From an uncultured Thiocystis sp. (GTDB taxonomy: Bacteria > Pseudomonadota > Gammaproteobacteria > Chromatiales > Chromatiaceae), in the NCBI RefSeq assembly GCF_903866365.1, contig NZ_CAIPNF010000063.1:1-64000 (forward strand): 64,000 nucleotides of DNA, written 5' to 3'. Numbering within the stretch: the first letter of the stretch is position 1; each line of letters starts with the position of its first letter. Positions 44,084 through 53,361 of this stretch are shown here, in pieces. The notes below the pieces were generated by a model. That model saw only the letters and a program-made list of their open reading frames with translations. It searched no databases and was not told the DNA's origin. The position numbers and the translations under genes were made by a program.

Positions 44084-44919
44084 GCGGTAAACATCTCCGG
44101 GAGATTGGTGTGACTGGCAACGGTCGGCGGACGCTCGGAAACCTGCGGCGGCCCCTGTATCCAGGTGCGAATCTGATACCAGACACGCCCCACATGCTCG
44201 TGAATGGCATAGTAACTCAGCAGAAAGGCCCGCGCGGACGGCAACCAATCGCGGTAGGTCAATTCCGCCCGCCAACCCGGGCGATGTGCGAAACCGGTCG
44301 GTGCGGGCGTGACCGTCAGACCGGTTCCCGCGAAGGCGTCGACGGCGCGCGGCAGATGCCAGGCGTCGCTGACCAGCAGGATGTGGGTCATGCCATCGCG
44401 TTTCAGCAATTGAGCCGTGTAAGCGGCATTCTCCCAACTGGTTCGACTCTCCGATTCGATCGCCGCGACCGCGATCCCATAGTCAGTGCGCAACAGGTCG
44501 GCCATGAGCACGCCCATCGACTGCGGCTCGTCGGGCAGGTGCCCCCCCGAGACATAGATGGGAAAGCCGGTGATTCGAGCGAGGGTCGCGCCATAGCGCA
44601 CCCGCCGGAGGCTGGCATCGTCAAGCGTATCGCCCCCATACTCGGGCGCGTCGGTCACGCGCCCGGCGCTCAGAATGACGATGGCCTGCGCCGCGGGCGG
44701 AATCGGCGTGTCTGGCCTGCCAAGGGCTGGATACGTTTCCAAGGGTTCCATGAGCAGGGTTCCGACCGGCGGCAGCAGCATCAGGGTCAGGATGGTCACG
44801 GCGACAAAGATTAGCAGGCGCCCGAGAACCCCGCGCACCAGAAAAAACGCCGCGGTTAGCATCAGAATCAGGATGCCGGGCGGCAGCAGGACACTCTTGA
44901 GGATGCTGTACACCATCAT
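44080..44919 (-). CDS. YdcF-type DUF218 membrane protein
   Basis: The protein of 279 residues has two hydrophobic segments at the N-terminus (about 7-25 and 31-50). A DUF218 domain follows: AIVILSAGRVTDAPEYGG, then PIYVSGGHLPDEPQS and ILLVSDAWHLPRA. DUF218 (YdcF/SanA/ElyC) proteins act in envelope biogenesis; substrates are not defined. I start at the first ATG of a double ATG at 44919 (M-M-V-Y-S-I-L); GAAGAGGA precedes it. It is translated jointly with lhaA. Confidence 0.82.
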   Translation of the reverse strand: MMVYSILKSVLLPPGILILMLTAAFFLVRGVLGRLLIFVAVTILTLMLLPPVGTLLMEPLETYPALGRPDTPIPPAAQAIVILSAGRVTDAPEYGGDTLDDASLRRVRYGATLARITGFPIYVSGGHLPDEPQSMGVLMADLLRTDYGIAVAAIESESRTSWENAAYTAQLLKRDGMTHILLVSDAWHLPRAVDAFAGTGLTVTPAPTGFAHRPGWRAELTYRDWLPSARAFLLSYYAIHEHVGRVWYQIRTWIQGPPQVSERPPTVASHTNLPEMFTA

Positions 44920-44953
44920 GCCGATTCGATCCTCTTCCCGACGCGCGCGCGGA

Positions 44954-45934
44954 TCAGGTTGTCGCGATGACGTCGCCCGCCTGGCGATCGGCATGATACG
45001 AGGAGCGCACCATGGGTCCACTGGCGACATTGGAAAATCCCATCACAATCCCGAGTTCGCGCAACTCGTCGAATTCAGCGGGAGTCCAGTAACGACTGAC
45101 CGCGAGATGATCCCGGCTCGGCTGAAGGTACTGCCCCAGGGTCAACATGTCGCAACCGTGGGCGAGTAAATCGCGCATGACGTCCAGCACCTCCTCGCGT
45201 GTCTCGCCAAGTCCGAGCATCAAGCCGGATTTGGTCGGTACCCTGGGATGGCCGACCTTGAATGACTGAAGCAACCGCAGCGATCCGGCATACTCCGCGC
45301 CGGGCCGAGCACGCCGATAGAGTCGCGGCACGGTCTCCAGATTATGATTGAAGACATCGGGCACGGCATCGCCCCGGAACTCGGCGAGCGCCACCGCTTC
45401 CCGACCCCGAAAATCCGGAACCAGAATCTCCAGCCGTGTCGCCGGATTGCGGGCGCGAACGGCACGCAGACAATCCGCGAAGTGCCCTGCCCCGCCATCG
45501 CGCAAATCGTCCCGGTCGACCGAGGTAATGACCACGTAACGAAGACCCATGGTCGCGATGGAGTGCGCCAGATGCGCCGGCTCGTCCACATCGGCGGGTT
45601 TGGGCCGACCATGGGCGACATCGCAGAAGGGACAGCGGCGGGTACAGACATCGCCCAGGATCATGAAGGTGGCGGTTCCACGCTGGAAGCATTCGCCCAG
45701 ATTCGGGCACATCGCTTCCTCGCAGACCGTGGTTAGCTTGGACTGTCGCAGCAAACCCTTGATGCTCGCCACCTCCGAACCCAGCGGAGCCCGGGCGCGA
45801 ATCCAGCTTGGCTTGCGGAGAACTGCGCCGCCGAGATCGACCTTAACGGGAATCCGCGCCAGTTTGTCCTGACCCCGCTGATGGGTTTCTGGCGTCGTGC
45901 GCGAGGGTGCGCTCAGTGCATCGAAATCGGACAT
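44954..45934 (-). CDS. lipA: lipoyl synthase
   Basis: LipA is a radical SAM enzyme that inserts two sulfurs into octanoyl-lipoyl domains. The 326-residue protein has the auxiliary cluster motif [13 protein letters not shown] and the radical SAM motif CTRRCPFC. It also has the family text [20 protein letters not shown] near the start and the C-terminal R-S-S-Y motif that ligates the auxiliary cluster. Its position between idi and ydcF, inside a photosynthesis block, is unusual because LipA usually sits with LipB. I start at the ATG at 45934. Confidence 0.93.
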   Translation of the reverse strand: MSDFDALSAPSRTTPETHQRGQDKLARIPVKVDLGGAVLRKPSWIRARAPLGSEVASIKGLLRQSKLTTVCEEAMCPNLGECFQRGTATFMILGDVCTRRCPFCDVAHGRPKPADVDEPAHLAHSIATMGLRYVVITSVDRDDLRDGGAGHFADCLRAVRARNPATRLEILVPDFRGREAVALAEFRGDAVPDVFNHNLETVPRLYRRARPGAEYAGSLRLLQSFKVGHPRVPTKSGLMLGLGETREEVLDVMRDLLAHGCDMLTLGQYLQPSRDHLAVSRYWTPAEFDELRELGIVMGFSNVASGPMVRSSYHADRQAGDVIATT

Positions 45935-46053
45935 GAAGACGCTCGCGGGGACAGATGCTTCAAGACATGGATACCGCGTCACACCGATCGCCGCTGGCGA
46001 CCGCGCAAGGCCGGGTCCGCTCACAAGAGAAGTCAGGTCATCCTGGGCGCGAT

Positions 46054-46626
46054 TCAATCGACCAGCAATTTCCCGATCAACAGATGGAACCAGGGGGTAA
46101 ACCAATCCGGATGTAATCGCAGGGCGCGACGAATGGCCGGAACCGCCATCCAGCGCCAAGCACCAATCTCGGACGGATCTGGTTTGGGATCTCCCGTATG
46201 GACGCCATGAAAAATGTGCAGGTATTCATGCTCGATCAGTCCCGAGTCCCGATCCTCGGCGCGATAGATCAACTGCGTGCGCTCGGTGAGCGGCGCGCGG
46301 ATCCCGAACTCCTCTTTCAAACGCCGGCTGGCCGCCATCGGCGTCAACTCGTCCGGCCGCGGATGTCCGCAGCAAGTATTCGACCAACGCAGCGCGAAAT
46401 GATATTTGCTTCTGGCGCGCCGCTGCAGCAACAGATCGCCCTGGGCATTGAACACTAAAATCGAAAAGGCGCGATGGAGTTGACCGTCGCGATGCACATC
46501 CAGCTTACCGGACGTGCCCTGCGCTCGATCGTTCTGGTCCACGAGGATCACTTGTTCCACGGCATCGCGCTTTCCGGCCCGCTCCAACGCATCGGCGGCC
46601 AGGGGTGGAACCATTCTAGCGCTCAA
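46054..46626 (-). CDS. idi: isopentenyl-diphosphate delta-isomerase (type 1)
   Basis: Idi interconverts isopentenyl and dimethylallyl diphosphate, the starting blocks for carotenoids, phytol and quinones. It has the Nudix-like type 1 fold: [20 protein letters not shown], then [10 protein letters not shown] with the catalytic cysteine, and RLKEEFGI and [11 protein letters not shown] choose a TTG at 46626 because GGAGGT lies 5 bases before it and TTG overlaps the stop of the upstream gene as TTGA. The ATG at 46614 is the alternative. It directly follows the RubisCO-like gene. Confidence 0.88.
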   Translation of the reverse strand: MSARMVPPLAADALERAGKRDAVEQVILVDQNDRAQGTSGKLDVHRDGQLHRAFSILVFNAQGDLLLQRRARSKYHFALRWSNTCCGHPRPDELTPMAASRRLKEEFGIRAPLTERTQLIYRAEDRDSGLIEHEYLHIFHGVHTGDPKPDPSEIGAWRWMAVPAIRRALRLHPDWFTPWFHLLIGKLLVD

Positions 46627-47975
46627 GATTGACCTCCAGTGCATGTCCCATCGGACTCGGATGAATGCGCCGTGGCGGCATGTCCAAATGTTTCGATTGC
46701 CGCCCGCAGTTCCTCATGCCGCACGGCCTGCTCCTGAAGAGAAACGCCAGCGGCAATCGCCTCCCATGCCTGACGAATACTCGCCGCCCCTCCGCGAGGC
46801 CCCATCGGATGCCCGAAAACGCCACGTCCTGGGACAAAACCGAAATCGACGGTTCCCACCTTCTCGAAGACCTTGCTTAATGTGCCGGCCCAATCGCTCC
46901 CGCCAGGAACCGGCAGACTGCGTTTGATCGCCCCCATGGGCGCAAGACAGGCATCGACATTCGCGCGGACTTCTTCGTCCGAGGTGTGCATCCGCTCGCC
47001 AAATCCCGGCATGATAATCGCGTCGAACCCGGCAAGTCGCTGGAGTTTGGCGAACACCCTGGAATGGACGCCAAAGTGAGCGAGACGACTGAACGGCGCA
47101 ATGAAGGGGAAATGAGCGATCAGCGGGACGCGCGCGTGCCGACGTAGCATCCGCACCGCGCTCAGACCAACGGGCATTGCATTGACCAGCAGTGCATTGG
47201 CGCCGTTCGCGACCGCCAGATCATGCAAATCGAGCAGTCGGTCAACCTCGTCGGTGATGTTCGCAAGATACATCTTGCGGCATCCGGTTTCCTGTTCGGC
47301 CCGTCGTCGCGCCGCACCCAGCAGCGCCGAACGCTGGTCCAGCGGACACCATGGAGTATCGGCCAGCATCTCATCGTCCTTGGCAATATCAAGCCCACCA
47401 AGCCAGCCTTCATAGCCCAGATCGCTGAATGACTCGGGAGGCAGTCCGATATTCGGCTTGATCACGCCAAAAAAGATGGGCCGGTCATACACCTGAAGCA
47501 GATCGCGAAGACCCTCGACACCAAAACGAGGCCCCTCGAACTCCGCCAGGTATGCGTCCGGAAAACGAATATCCAGCAATTTGACGACCGGTGCGCCAGG
47601 CGAAAAAAAGGTGCCTTCGCCACAGACCGCGCTTAACAGGTTCGGGAGACGTGGACCGAAATTTCCGTGGGGATGTGCGATCGTCACACGGCATGCCTGC
47701 ACGCCACCAGCCCGCGCGCCGCCAATCCCGTAGCTAAACTCGGGCCACCCCGACTCCAGTAGGGTCAGATCGATGACACGGGCGGCAAACCGGGGTCTGA
47801 GATCCTCGGAGCATCCAACTCGCCGCCACTGCGCGGTTGACTGTTCGGCACAGAAATGCGCCACGGCAACCCTCGGATCGCCGGAACATTCCAGGTAGTA
47901 ATCGAGGTGAAGATAGGCATCCTGGTCCAACGCATCCGCATCGGCGAAAAAACCCGAGCAATCGGAATCCTGCAT
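46623..47975 (-). CDS. RubisCO-like protein (form IV)
   Basis: The 450-residue protein has the large-subunit fold, but it is not a carboxylating RubisCO. The N-terminal domain is degenerate. It keeps [10 protein letters not shown] (catalytic lysine position K175) and [17 protein letters not shown] with the K, D and E of the metal site. It also has MYLANITDE and [10 protein letters not shown]. Form IV proteins enolise or isomerise methylthio-sugar phosphates, as in the MTA-isoprenoid shunt of Rhodospirillum rubrum. Loop 6 of a true RubisCO is not seen. It sits 4 bases after yjbQ and overlaps idi. Confidence 0.92.
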   Translation of the reverse strand: MQDSDCSGFFADADALDQDAYLHLDYYLECSGDPRVAVAHFCAEQSTAQWRRVGCSEDLRPRFAARVIDLTLLESGWPEFSYGIGGARAGGVQACRVTIAHPHGNFGPRLPNLLSAVCGEGTFFSPGAPVVKLLDIRFPDAYLAEFEGPRFGVEGLRDLLQVYDRPIFFGVIKPNIGLPPESFSDLGYEGWLGGLDIAKDDEMLADTPWCPLDQRSALLGAARRRAEQETGCRKMYLANITDEVDRLLDLHDLAVANGANALLVNAMPVGLSAVRMLRRHARVPLIAHFPFIAPFSRLAHFGVHSRVFAKLQRLAGFDAIIMPGFGERMHTSDEEVRANVDACLAPMGAIKRSLPVPGGSDWAGTLSKVFEKVGTVDFGFVPGRGVFGHPMGPRGGAASIRQAWEAIAAGVSLQEQAVRHEELRAAIETFGHAATAHSSESDGTCTGGQS

Positions 47976-47978
47976 GCG

Positions 47979-48428
47979 CTAGCGTTCTCCGGCGAGTTGC
48001 ACCCGTAACGTTCGTTCTTCGCGAGGACCGTCCAGTTCTATAAAAAAGACTGACTGCCAACCGCCTAATAGCAATTCCCCGTTCGAGACCAAGATGGTCT
48101 CAGAGGCATTCATGAAGAGCCCCAGCAGATGTGAATGGGCATTTGGCCGCCCGTCGACTGGGTTCAGATTATGCCGATATTTAGCATCGCAAGGAACGAG
48201 CGTAGTCAGAAAATCGATCATATCCCGTTGCAACAGCGGCTCGCTTTCATTCAAGGCAACGAATGCTGTCGTATGCGTGGAGCAGATCGTCATCTGCCCA
48301 TTCTGTATCCGATTCCGGGCGAACATATCCCTGATCCGATCCGTAATATCAAGGATTTCGATCCGCGCGGAGGTTCGCAATGAAATGTGATCACAAAGAA
48401 AAAGCATGATCGGTAGCTGCGTTATCAC
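47979..48428 (-). CDS. YjbQ family protein
   Basis: This 149-residue protein of the YjbQ/UPF0047 family has STHTTAFVALNESEPLLQRD, NPVDGRPNAHSHLLGL and LLGGWQSVFFIELDGPRE. Some family members show weak thiamine-phosphate synthase activity, but the real role is not fixed. It is the first gene after the puf genes in the leftward block, 61 bases from pufA3, and it sits 3 bases from the RubisCO-like gene. A second ATG at 48407 is possible. Confidence 0.85.
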   Translation of the reverse strand: MITQLPIMLFLCDHISLRTSARIEILDITDRIRDMFARNRIQNGQMTICSTHTTAFVALNESEPLLQRDMIDFLTTLVPCDAKYRHNLNPVDGRPNAHSHLLGLFMNASETILVSNGELLLGGWQSVFFIELDGPREERTLRVQLAGER

Positions 48429-48489
48429 GACAACGGACAGGGTGAGCTAACAGCATTTCCCCGCCCGCCGGCGCTTTCTGCCGCTAAGG

Positions 48490-48684
48490 TTAGCGACCTT
48501 GTGGCAACGGGACCATCTGGGCGGCGGCCGGAGGCAAGACCTCCGAACTTTGAAACCAGTTGAACGTCGGGCTACTGAACAGGAGTAAATGGATTACAAA
48601 GGCCAGCGTGAACATGGACCCTACGATGCCCATGACGAGCATACGCAGGTCGAAGTACTGCCAAATCTGCCACATTTTTTGCAT
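48490..48684 (-). CDS. pufA: LH1 alpha polypeptide, third copy
   Basis: This 64-residue alpha-type light-harvesting protein has M-Q-K-M-W-Q-I-W-Q-Y-F-D at the start, one membrane helix with the chlorophyll-ligating histidine in LAFVIHLLLFSSPTFNW, and a soluble tail rich in A and P. No beta gene accompanies it. The gap to the pufA copy upstream is only 137 bases and holds a hairpin. I start at the ATG at 48684; an in-frame ATG at 48768 adds text that does not look like a light-harvesting protein. Confidence 0.85.
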   Translation of the reverse strand: MQKMWQIWQYFDLRMLVMGIVGSMFTLAFVIHLLLFSSPTFNWFQSSEVLPPAAAQMVPLPQGR

Positions 48685-48761
48685 TGATGATGTCTCCCGA
48701 AACAGGTTCATCCTGTTATCCATTCGCGCGAGCTTATCCACAAGGGAATGAGGAGCATCAA

Positions 48762-48785
48762 AGGGCACGCCGCTAGGCGTACCCT
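48762..48785 (-). terminator. hairpin between two pufA copies
   Basis: AGGGCACGCC (48762-48771) pairs with GGCGTACCCT (48776-48785) around GCTA, with one mismatch. There is no T-run. It may act as a stability or attenuation hairpin between the second pufA and the third. Confidence 0.5.
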
Positions 48786-48821
48786 AGGATGCTGAGAATG
48801 CCCTGATGTGGACGCTAGCTG

Positions 48822-48950
48822 CTAGCCGAGCCAATTGAAAGCTGGGCTGCTAAGCAGAATGAAGTGGATCAATAGCGCCAGCACGAACAGAAAACCAAGC
48901 AAGGCAACCAAGCTTCTACGGGGATCGAAAATCTGCCAAATCTTATGCAT
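48822..48950 (-). CDS. pufA: LH1 alpha polypeptide, second copy
   Basis: This 42-residue protein starts [12 protein letters not shown] and has one membrane helix with a histidine ligand ([10 protein letters not shown]), ending P-A-F-N-W-L-G. The tail is much shorter than in the other two alpha copies. It pairs with the beta gene 83 bases upstream. It is too short for many automatic gene callers, but the helix and spacing are unmistakable. Confidence 0.88.
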   Translation of the reverse strand: MHKIWQIFDPRRSLVALLGFLFVLALLIHFILLSSPAFNWLG

Positions 48951-49033
48951 TTGTATTCTCCAGTCTCTTATGGATGGGCGCTGCGGAAACCAACAATCGC
49001 CCGGTCGGTCACGAACATTAAAATCCTAGACTA

Positions 49034-49180
49034 TTACAGCCAAGGACGCCACAACCACACGAGGATGTGTGCGACAACCACGATCCCCGTGAACGCGACG
49101 AAACTGGACACGAAGATGCCATGAAATTCTTTCGCTTCATCTTCGGTCAGTCCAGACATCGAACGGTTCTCGTTAGCCAT
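49034..49180 (-). CDS. pufB: LH1 beta polypeptide, second copy
   Basis: This 48-residue protein has the LH1 beta pattern: [20 protein letters not shown] at the N-terminus, a membrane helix with the ligand histidine in [15 protein letters not shown], and the terminal W-R-P-W-L. It lies downstream of pufC and pairs with the 42-residue alpha gene. The beta copy at 52682 shares the same core but differs at many positions. Confidence 0.9.
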   Translation of the reverse strand: MANENRSMSGLTEDEAKEFHGIFVSSFVAFTGIVVVAHILVWLWRPWL

Positions 49181-49200
49181 TGGACGGTTCCTCATTGTTC

Positions 49201-49241
49201 ATCGGGGATGGCTTGCGGCACTGACACAAGCCGACCCCGAT
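49201..49241 (-). terminator. strong hairpin between pufC and the second pufB
   Basis: ATCGGGG (49201-49207) pairs with CCCCGAT (49235-49241), and GGCTTG pairs with CAAGCC inside. A second stem, CGCCGG/CCGGCG, sits at about 49302-49318, just after the pufC stop. There is no T-run, so these may protect or separate the mRNA segments rather than end transcription. Confidence 0.55.
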
Positions 49242-49353
49242 CACTGTCCGCAGATGCAGCCCTGATGAGCGACTTCCGCGACTTTCACTCCGTCTTTCAA
49301 CGCCGGAATCCGGCGCCAAAAGGCTTCCTTGCCAACTTAAAACAACCATCAGG

Positions 49354-50463
49354 CTACAGCTTTTGCGCGGTCGGCACAGCCACTTCAACGGGCGCTGTTT
49401 CAACGGGCGCCGGTTCCATGGGGGCCGCCGCATCAGGTGCCACTTCCGGCGCTGCCGCCTTGGTGGGGCCTGCAAGGGCAGGATAATCCTTCAGCATCTG
49501 CGCCGCATAGAGCGGTTTGTATGCGCCTTGATGGCAGGTCACGCAACTGACCTTGAAGGGGTCGCCATAGGGACCCTTGCGCGAAGCGGGAAGCACGTCA
49601 TTCAGGGGCCAGAGATAATTCTGGTTGATGTCGCGCACATGACGGATCGCATACCAAGCCGTCGTCCGCTGCGGTCTACTCTGATCCCAGGCAAAGAAAG
49701 ACCTGGTATTGTGGCAGAAAGTGCAGTTGACGCCCATCGCATCGGAGATCTGCATCATCAACGCATAGGTCCATTCCGCCTGTTTGATTGACGTGTTGTT
49801 TCCGGATGGCAATGCCGTCGTACCAATCACACGAATATCGTTTGCCTGGTCGAGGAACGGGGTAAACGGATCATAGGGCAAGGACGAATAGGCGGCGGTG
49901 GAGGCCGCGATGTTCTGCCCCGTCGGATTCACCCCAGAAGGCTGCCCCGGACCCGGATCAGTCACCCAAACGTACTTGGGTACTGGATTTCCGCGATGGC
50001 AGGTGTAACAGGTTACACCCGTATTCACCACATGAGCTTTCCAGTCCGCATTCGTATTCTGGGTCATCTCGAACATCCGACGCGAGACTACCTTGGTATA
50101 GATGTTATCGGATGCGAAATCGCCAGGTACATGGCAATAATTACAGCCTTCCTTCGGCGAAACCCAGAGTGTCACCGCCACCATCAGCCGGGTGAAGTCG
50201 GCAACGCTGAGATCGCTCAGAACCTGTACGTTCTTATAGACATCCGCCACCATGGGGCCACCCGGCGCTGCTGCCGGAAGTGGCTCGGGTGGGATGTTTT
50301 CCTTGACACTCGCCGCAAGGAGTCGCGGATTGTAATTCTGCTCCATCCCCAAGCCACGATATCCGACTTGCACAACTTCTGGCGGCGGACGCTCGCATCC
50401 TAAAAGGAGGACGGAAGCGACAACTGCGACCAGCGGGACTGATGCATGTTTTGCAAATTTCAT
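49354..50463 (-). CDS. pufC: reaction centre tetraheme cytochrome subunit
   Basis: PufC binds four haems and re-reduces the special pair. The 369-residue protein has a signal sequence with a lipobox ending L-L-L-G-C (lipid-anchored cysteine near 23). Four C-x-x-C-H haem sites follow, CNYCH, CYTCH, CTFCH and CVTCH, each preceded by the methionine-bearing helix. A low-complexity A/P/E tail ends the protein. The ATG at 50463 overlaps the pufM stop (ATGA). Confidence 0.96.
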   Translation of the reverse strand: MKFAKHASVPLVAVVASVLLLGCERPPPEVVQVGYRGLGMEQNYNPRLLAASVKENIPPEPLPAAAPGGPMVADVYKNVQVLSDLSVADFTRLMVAVTLWVSPKEGCNYCHVPGDFASDNIYTKVVSRRMFEMTQNTNADWKAHVVNTGVTCYTCHRGNPVPKYVWVTDPGPGQPSGVNPTGQNIAASTAAYSSLPYDPFTPFLDQANDIRVIGTTALPSGNNTSIKQAEWTYALMMQISDAMGVNCTFCHNTRSFFAWDQSRPQRTTAWYAIRHVRDINQNYLWPLNDVLPASRKGPYGDPFKVSCVTCHQGAYKPLYAAQMLKDYPALAGPTKAAAPEVAPDAAAPMEPAPVETAPVEVAVPTAQKL

Positions 50464-51434
50464 TGCGACACCCCCTGCAGCGTATATGGGTCTTGGACGA
50501 GCACATCGATCGGATAGCTCGGCGCGACACCATGCTTGACTGCCCAGAGATACCAGTTATCGACCACCGTGCCGGTCAACAGGATGCCAATTCCAGCGGT
50601 GATGACCGTCAAAACCGCGAACCACCAACCCCAGCGATGGATTGACTCCATCGAGGCGTTGAAGCCCATGGTCCAGCGCCAGAACAGCGCGGCTCGTTCA
50701 GCCGCCGTCCCACGATCCACGATCTGATCGATTTCCCGGTCCCCACCGTAGCGACTGACCGCCAGGATGGTTGCGCCATGCATTGCGAACAGCAGGGCCG
50801 ACCCATACAGGAACACGATCGAGAGCATATGGAAGGGGTTGTAATAGAGATTACCGTAGCGAATCGAGAATGCCGCCGTCCAATCCAGATGAGGGAAGAT
50901 GCCGAACGGCACTGCCTCTGCCCAGCTACCCATCATGATGGGGCGGATGAAGCCCAGGCTCAGATAGAAGAAGATCGCCGCGGCAAACGCCCATGACAGA
51001 TGCTGGCTCATACCCAGTGCTTCGGCGCGCATGTAGGTGCGAACCCACCACAGTAGGATCGACACGGTCAAGAAGAAACCGGCAATCAACCACCAACCAC
51101 CTTCGGAGAGAGGCGGTATGCTCAATCCATATTGCGGCGCGGGCGGTTCAAGAGCCAGCCAGAACAGATTCTTGACGAATTCGATCGGGCTCCAGTCGAC
51201 GGATGCCAGCATGTTAAAACCGATAATCTCGATCGCGAAGAAACCAAAGATTAACGACAAGGTACCGGCGAATCCGAGATAGAAGGGTCCAATCTGCGCG
51301 TCCCCAATCTTCCCCAACCAATAGGAGAAAAACGGCTTGCCAATCCGCGGCAGATTCCCTTTCGGCAGCGGCACACCAGGATAAGCCGGAGAGCGCACCT
51401 GCACACTGTTAAAAATATTCTGATATTCAGGCAT
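50460..51434 (-). CDS. pufM: photosynthetic reaction centre M subunit
   Basis: The 324-residue membrane protein has five helices and the special-pair/iron histidines: [20 protein letters not shown] and the following H-G-A-T-I. It also has [13 protein letters not shown] at the N-terminus and [19 protein letters not shown] near the C-terminus. PufM pairs with PufL to bind bacteriochlorophyll, bacteriopheophytin and quinone. It begins 16 bases after pufL. Confidence 0.97.
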   Translation of the reverse strand: MPEYQNIFNSVQVRSPAYPGVPLPKGNLPRIGKPFFSYWLGKIGDAQIGPFYLGFAGTLSLIFGFFAIEIIGFNMLASVDWSPIEFVKNLFWLALEPPAPQYGLSIPPLSEGGWWLIAGFFLTVSILLWWVRTYMRAEALGMSQHLSWAFAAAIFFYLSLGFIRPIMMGSWAEAVPFGIFPHLDWTAAFSIRYGNLYYNPFHMLSIVFLYGSALLFAMHGATILAVSRYGGDREIDQIVDRGTAAERAALFWRWTMGFNASMESIHRWGWWFAVLTVITAGIGILLTGTVVDNWYLWAVKHGVAPSYPIDVLVQDPYTLQGVSQ

Positions 51435-51450
51435 TGTAGTCTCCTAGATC

Positions 51451-52287
51451 CTACCAGAGTGGGAGCTCAAGCCACCAGTTCCACCATTCCGGCCATCCGC
51501 GCGTCCAGAAGGGTCCACTGATAACAATACAAACCGCACTCCAGAACACGGCGCTGAGGGCTAGGAACAAGCCCAAGCGGTGAATGGCGAGCGCACCGAT
51601 GGAATAGCCAACGATATCGCGGAAGAAGGTATTCTCATGCTCACTGGTCTTGACGGGCTCGCCTTCCTGTGGATTTGTCACCGAAAGAATTAGCGATCCG
51701 TGCATCGCAAGCGCCAAGGCATTTGTAAAGAAGAAGGTAATCGCCAACATATGAGCTGGGTTGTAATGGAAATGCAGGAATTGGTACCCAACATTCGAGA
51801 CCCAGTCGAGATGACTCATGATTCCATAGGGAAAACCATGCCCCCAACCGCCCAGCAGAATGGGACGAATCACCACAAGCGTGATGTAGGCGCCAATCGC
51901 GAAACTGAAAGCAAATGGTACGTGGAATCCGATCCCAAGCTTCCGCGAGATTTCAATCTGCCTCAGTGCCCAGGAGACAAATGCACCGATCGCGCAGAAG
52001 GTGATGATCTGCCAGAGACCTCCCTCCGTCATCGGCGCCATCCCCAAACCGTAACTGAGATCCGGAGGAGCGATGCTGATCTGCCAAATGTTGAAGGTCT
52101 GGAGTTCAGCGTTAGGACCGAGGGTGGCACCCCAGACGATCAGGAGCGTTCCTAGCAAGGCGAAGAAGAACGCCGATACTCCGAAGAAGCCGACGTAAAA
52201 CGGCCCCACCCAGAAATCGAACAGATCTCCCCCGATCAGCGTCCCGCCACGGACGCGGTATTTTTTCTCAAAACTGAGCATGGCCAT
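51451..52287 (-). CDS. pufL: photosynthetic reaction centre L subunit
   Basis: The 278-residue L subunit has the standard start [20 protein letters not shown] and five helices. The histidine set includes the special-pair region ([20 protein letters not shown]), then [11 protein letters not shown], and the iron site near [19 protein letters not shown] lies before the ATG at 52287. It binds the primary donor and QB with PufM. Confidence 0.97.
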   Translation of the reverse strand: MAMLSFEKKYRVRGGTLIGGDLFDFWVGPFYVGFFGVSAFFFALLGTLLIVWGATLGPNAELQTFNIWQISIAPPDLSYGLGMAPMTEGGLWQIITFCAIGAFVSWALRQIEISRKLGIGFHVPFAFSFAIGAYITLVVIRPILLGGWGHGFPYGIMSHLDWVSNVGYQFLHFHYNPAHMLAITFFFTNALALAMHGSLILSVTNPQEGEPVKTSEHENTFFRDIVGYSIGALAIHRLGLFLALSAVFWSAVCIVISGPFWTRGWPEWWNWWLELPLW

Positions 52288-52305
52288 TGTAAAACCCTCT
52301 GCTGG

Positions 52306-52330
52306 GGAGGCAGCCTGGCCGGATGCCTCC
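52306..52330 (-). terminator. hairpin between pufA1 and pufL
   Basis: GGAGGCA (52306-52312) pairs with TGCCTCC (52324-52330), separated by 11 bases. It lies between the first pufA and pufL. In Rhodobacter a hairpin at this site stabilises the pufBA message and lowers pufLM levels; the same role is likely here. Confidence 0.6.
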
Positions 52331-52404
52331 TCTTAGCACTGTCGGCGGTAGGTGAGGTTTGCCATGGGGCCTTCTCTCGCCCGCCACCCCCGTCAAGGAC
52401 GCGA

Positions 52405-52605
52405 TTACCGTTGCGGCACAACCGGCGCCACTTGCTGGACCGAAGCGGCGGGGACGCCGTCTTCGAGCCAATTAAAGTTGGCGGTGCTGAGCAGAATCAT
52501 GTGAATCGCAAGCGCTAGGATAATCAGAAATGCGAACAGCGCGATCAGGACACGACGCGGGTCCATGATCAGCCAGATCTTCCACACGTTTTCAGACGGA
52601 AACAT
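52405..52605 (-). CDS. pufA: LH1 alpha polypeptide, first copy
   Basis: This 66-residue LH1 alpha protein has [13 protein letters not shown] at the N-terminus and a membrane helix with the histidine ligand in [20 protein letters not shown] longer tail ([17 protein letters not shown]) follows. It pairs with pufB1, 76 bases upstream. Of the three alpha copies, this one stands in the classic position before pufL. Confidence 0.92.
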   Translation of the reverse strand: MFPSENVWKIWLIMDPRRVLIALFAFLIILALAIHMILLSTANFNWLEDGVPAASVQQVAPVVPQR

Positions 52606-52681
52606 TATTTTCTCCTCCGATTAAAACAAAACGGGTACATCAGTTGCTGGCACAGTCCAGCACCAGCTTTTCCCGAAATGA

Positions 52682-52822
52682 TTACAGCCAGGGCCGCCAC
52701 ATCCAGGCAAGAATGTGCGCAAAAATGACGATCCCGAAAAATGCCGACATACTTTGCACAAAGAAGCCGTGAAATTCTTGGGCTTCTTGTTCAGTCAGAC
52801 CGCTCATGCTGGTGTCAGACAT
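52682..52822 (-). CDS. pufB: LH1 beta polypeptide, first copy
   Basis: This 46-residue protein is too short for many gene callers. It reads [14 protein letters not shown] at the start. The membrane helix carries the ligand histidine in [13 protein letters not shown]. It is the first gene of the puf operon. GGAGG lies about 10 bases before the ATG. Confidence 0.92.
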   Translation of the reverse strand: MSDTSMSGLTEQEAQEFHGFFVQSMSAFFGIVIFAHILAWMWRPWL

Positions 52823-53361
52823 TACAAATCCTCCAAATTTTAATATATTTCATTAGGTTATGCTGCACTTTGCCCGTGCGGCAGAGGCGCCATGGACCAA
52901 CCCACCACGGCAAGGAAACCACTCAGTACACACAGGCACAAGTCCCTTTGATCTAGCCCGCTAAGCAAGGATCCTGGAAGCGGTTCCCCTACTCCATGGC
53001 AAAGCCCATGCGGCACATGTCAAACTCTCCTTGCTTGGCACCACGCCCAACATTCAGTCGATCCTAGCGGGATCAGCGGCAGCGCAGAGAGCCTGAAAAA
53101 AAGCCCTGGAACCTGGATCATGGCTCCGAGAGATTCAGCCAGAACCTTCCGGAGTGGTTTGATTCAGGTGTCAGTCTAGCTTGACTGACGCAGATGTCAA
53201 TCTACATTTACACATGATTTTTAGACATCTTGCTATAACCTGCCCGACCTCAACGTCAGGTGGCTAAATGCACGCGGCTTAAACCGAATCGAGACAGGGG
53301 GCGGCAGCCAGCGGCAGCCGCCTTTAGATGGCATTCGTGAGACCAGATGGACTCTGCGGGG
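52823..53361. other. puf leader and crtC-puf intergenic region
   Basis: This gene-free stretch holds the puf transcript leader and its promoter (next entry). I see no other gene. Convergent signals for the crtC end should lie near 53240-53360, but I cannot fix a terminator. Confidence 0.5.
53173..53212 (-). promoter_or_regulatory. puf promoter with a TGT-N12-ACA palindrome
   Basis: Read on the minus strand, TGT-N12-ACA (53195-53212) contains TTGACA as a -35 box. TAGACT lies 16 bases on as the -10 box (53173-53178). The consensus TGT-N12-ACA binds PpsR/CrtJ, which represses photosynthesis genes under air. The spacer holds GTCAGTC-AAGCTA-GACTGAC, an inverted repeat. The puc promoters share this design. 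Confidence 0.72.

Noticed and set aside
42653-44437. Longer start for LhaA (to 44437)
   Set aside because: The extension is out of character, overlaps ydcF, and lacks hydrophobic segments. The ATGA overlap at 44083 is favoured.
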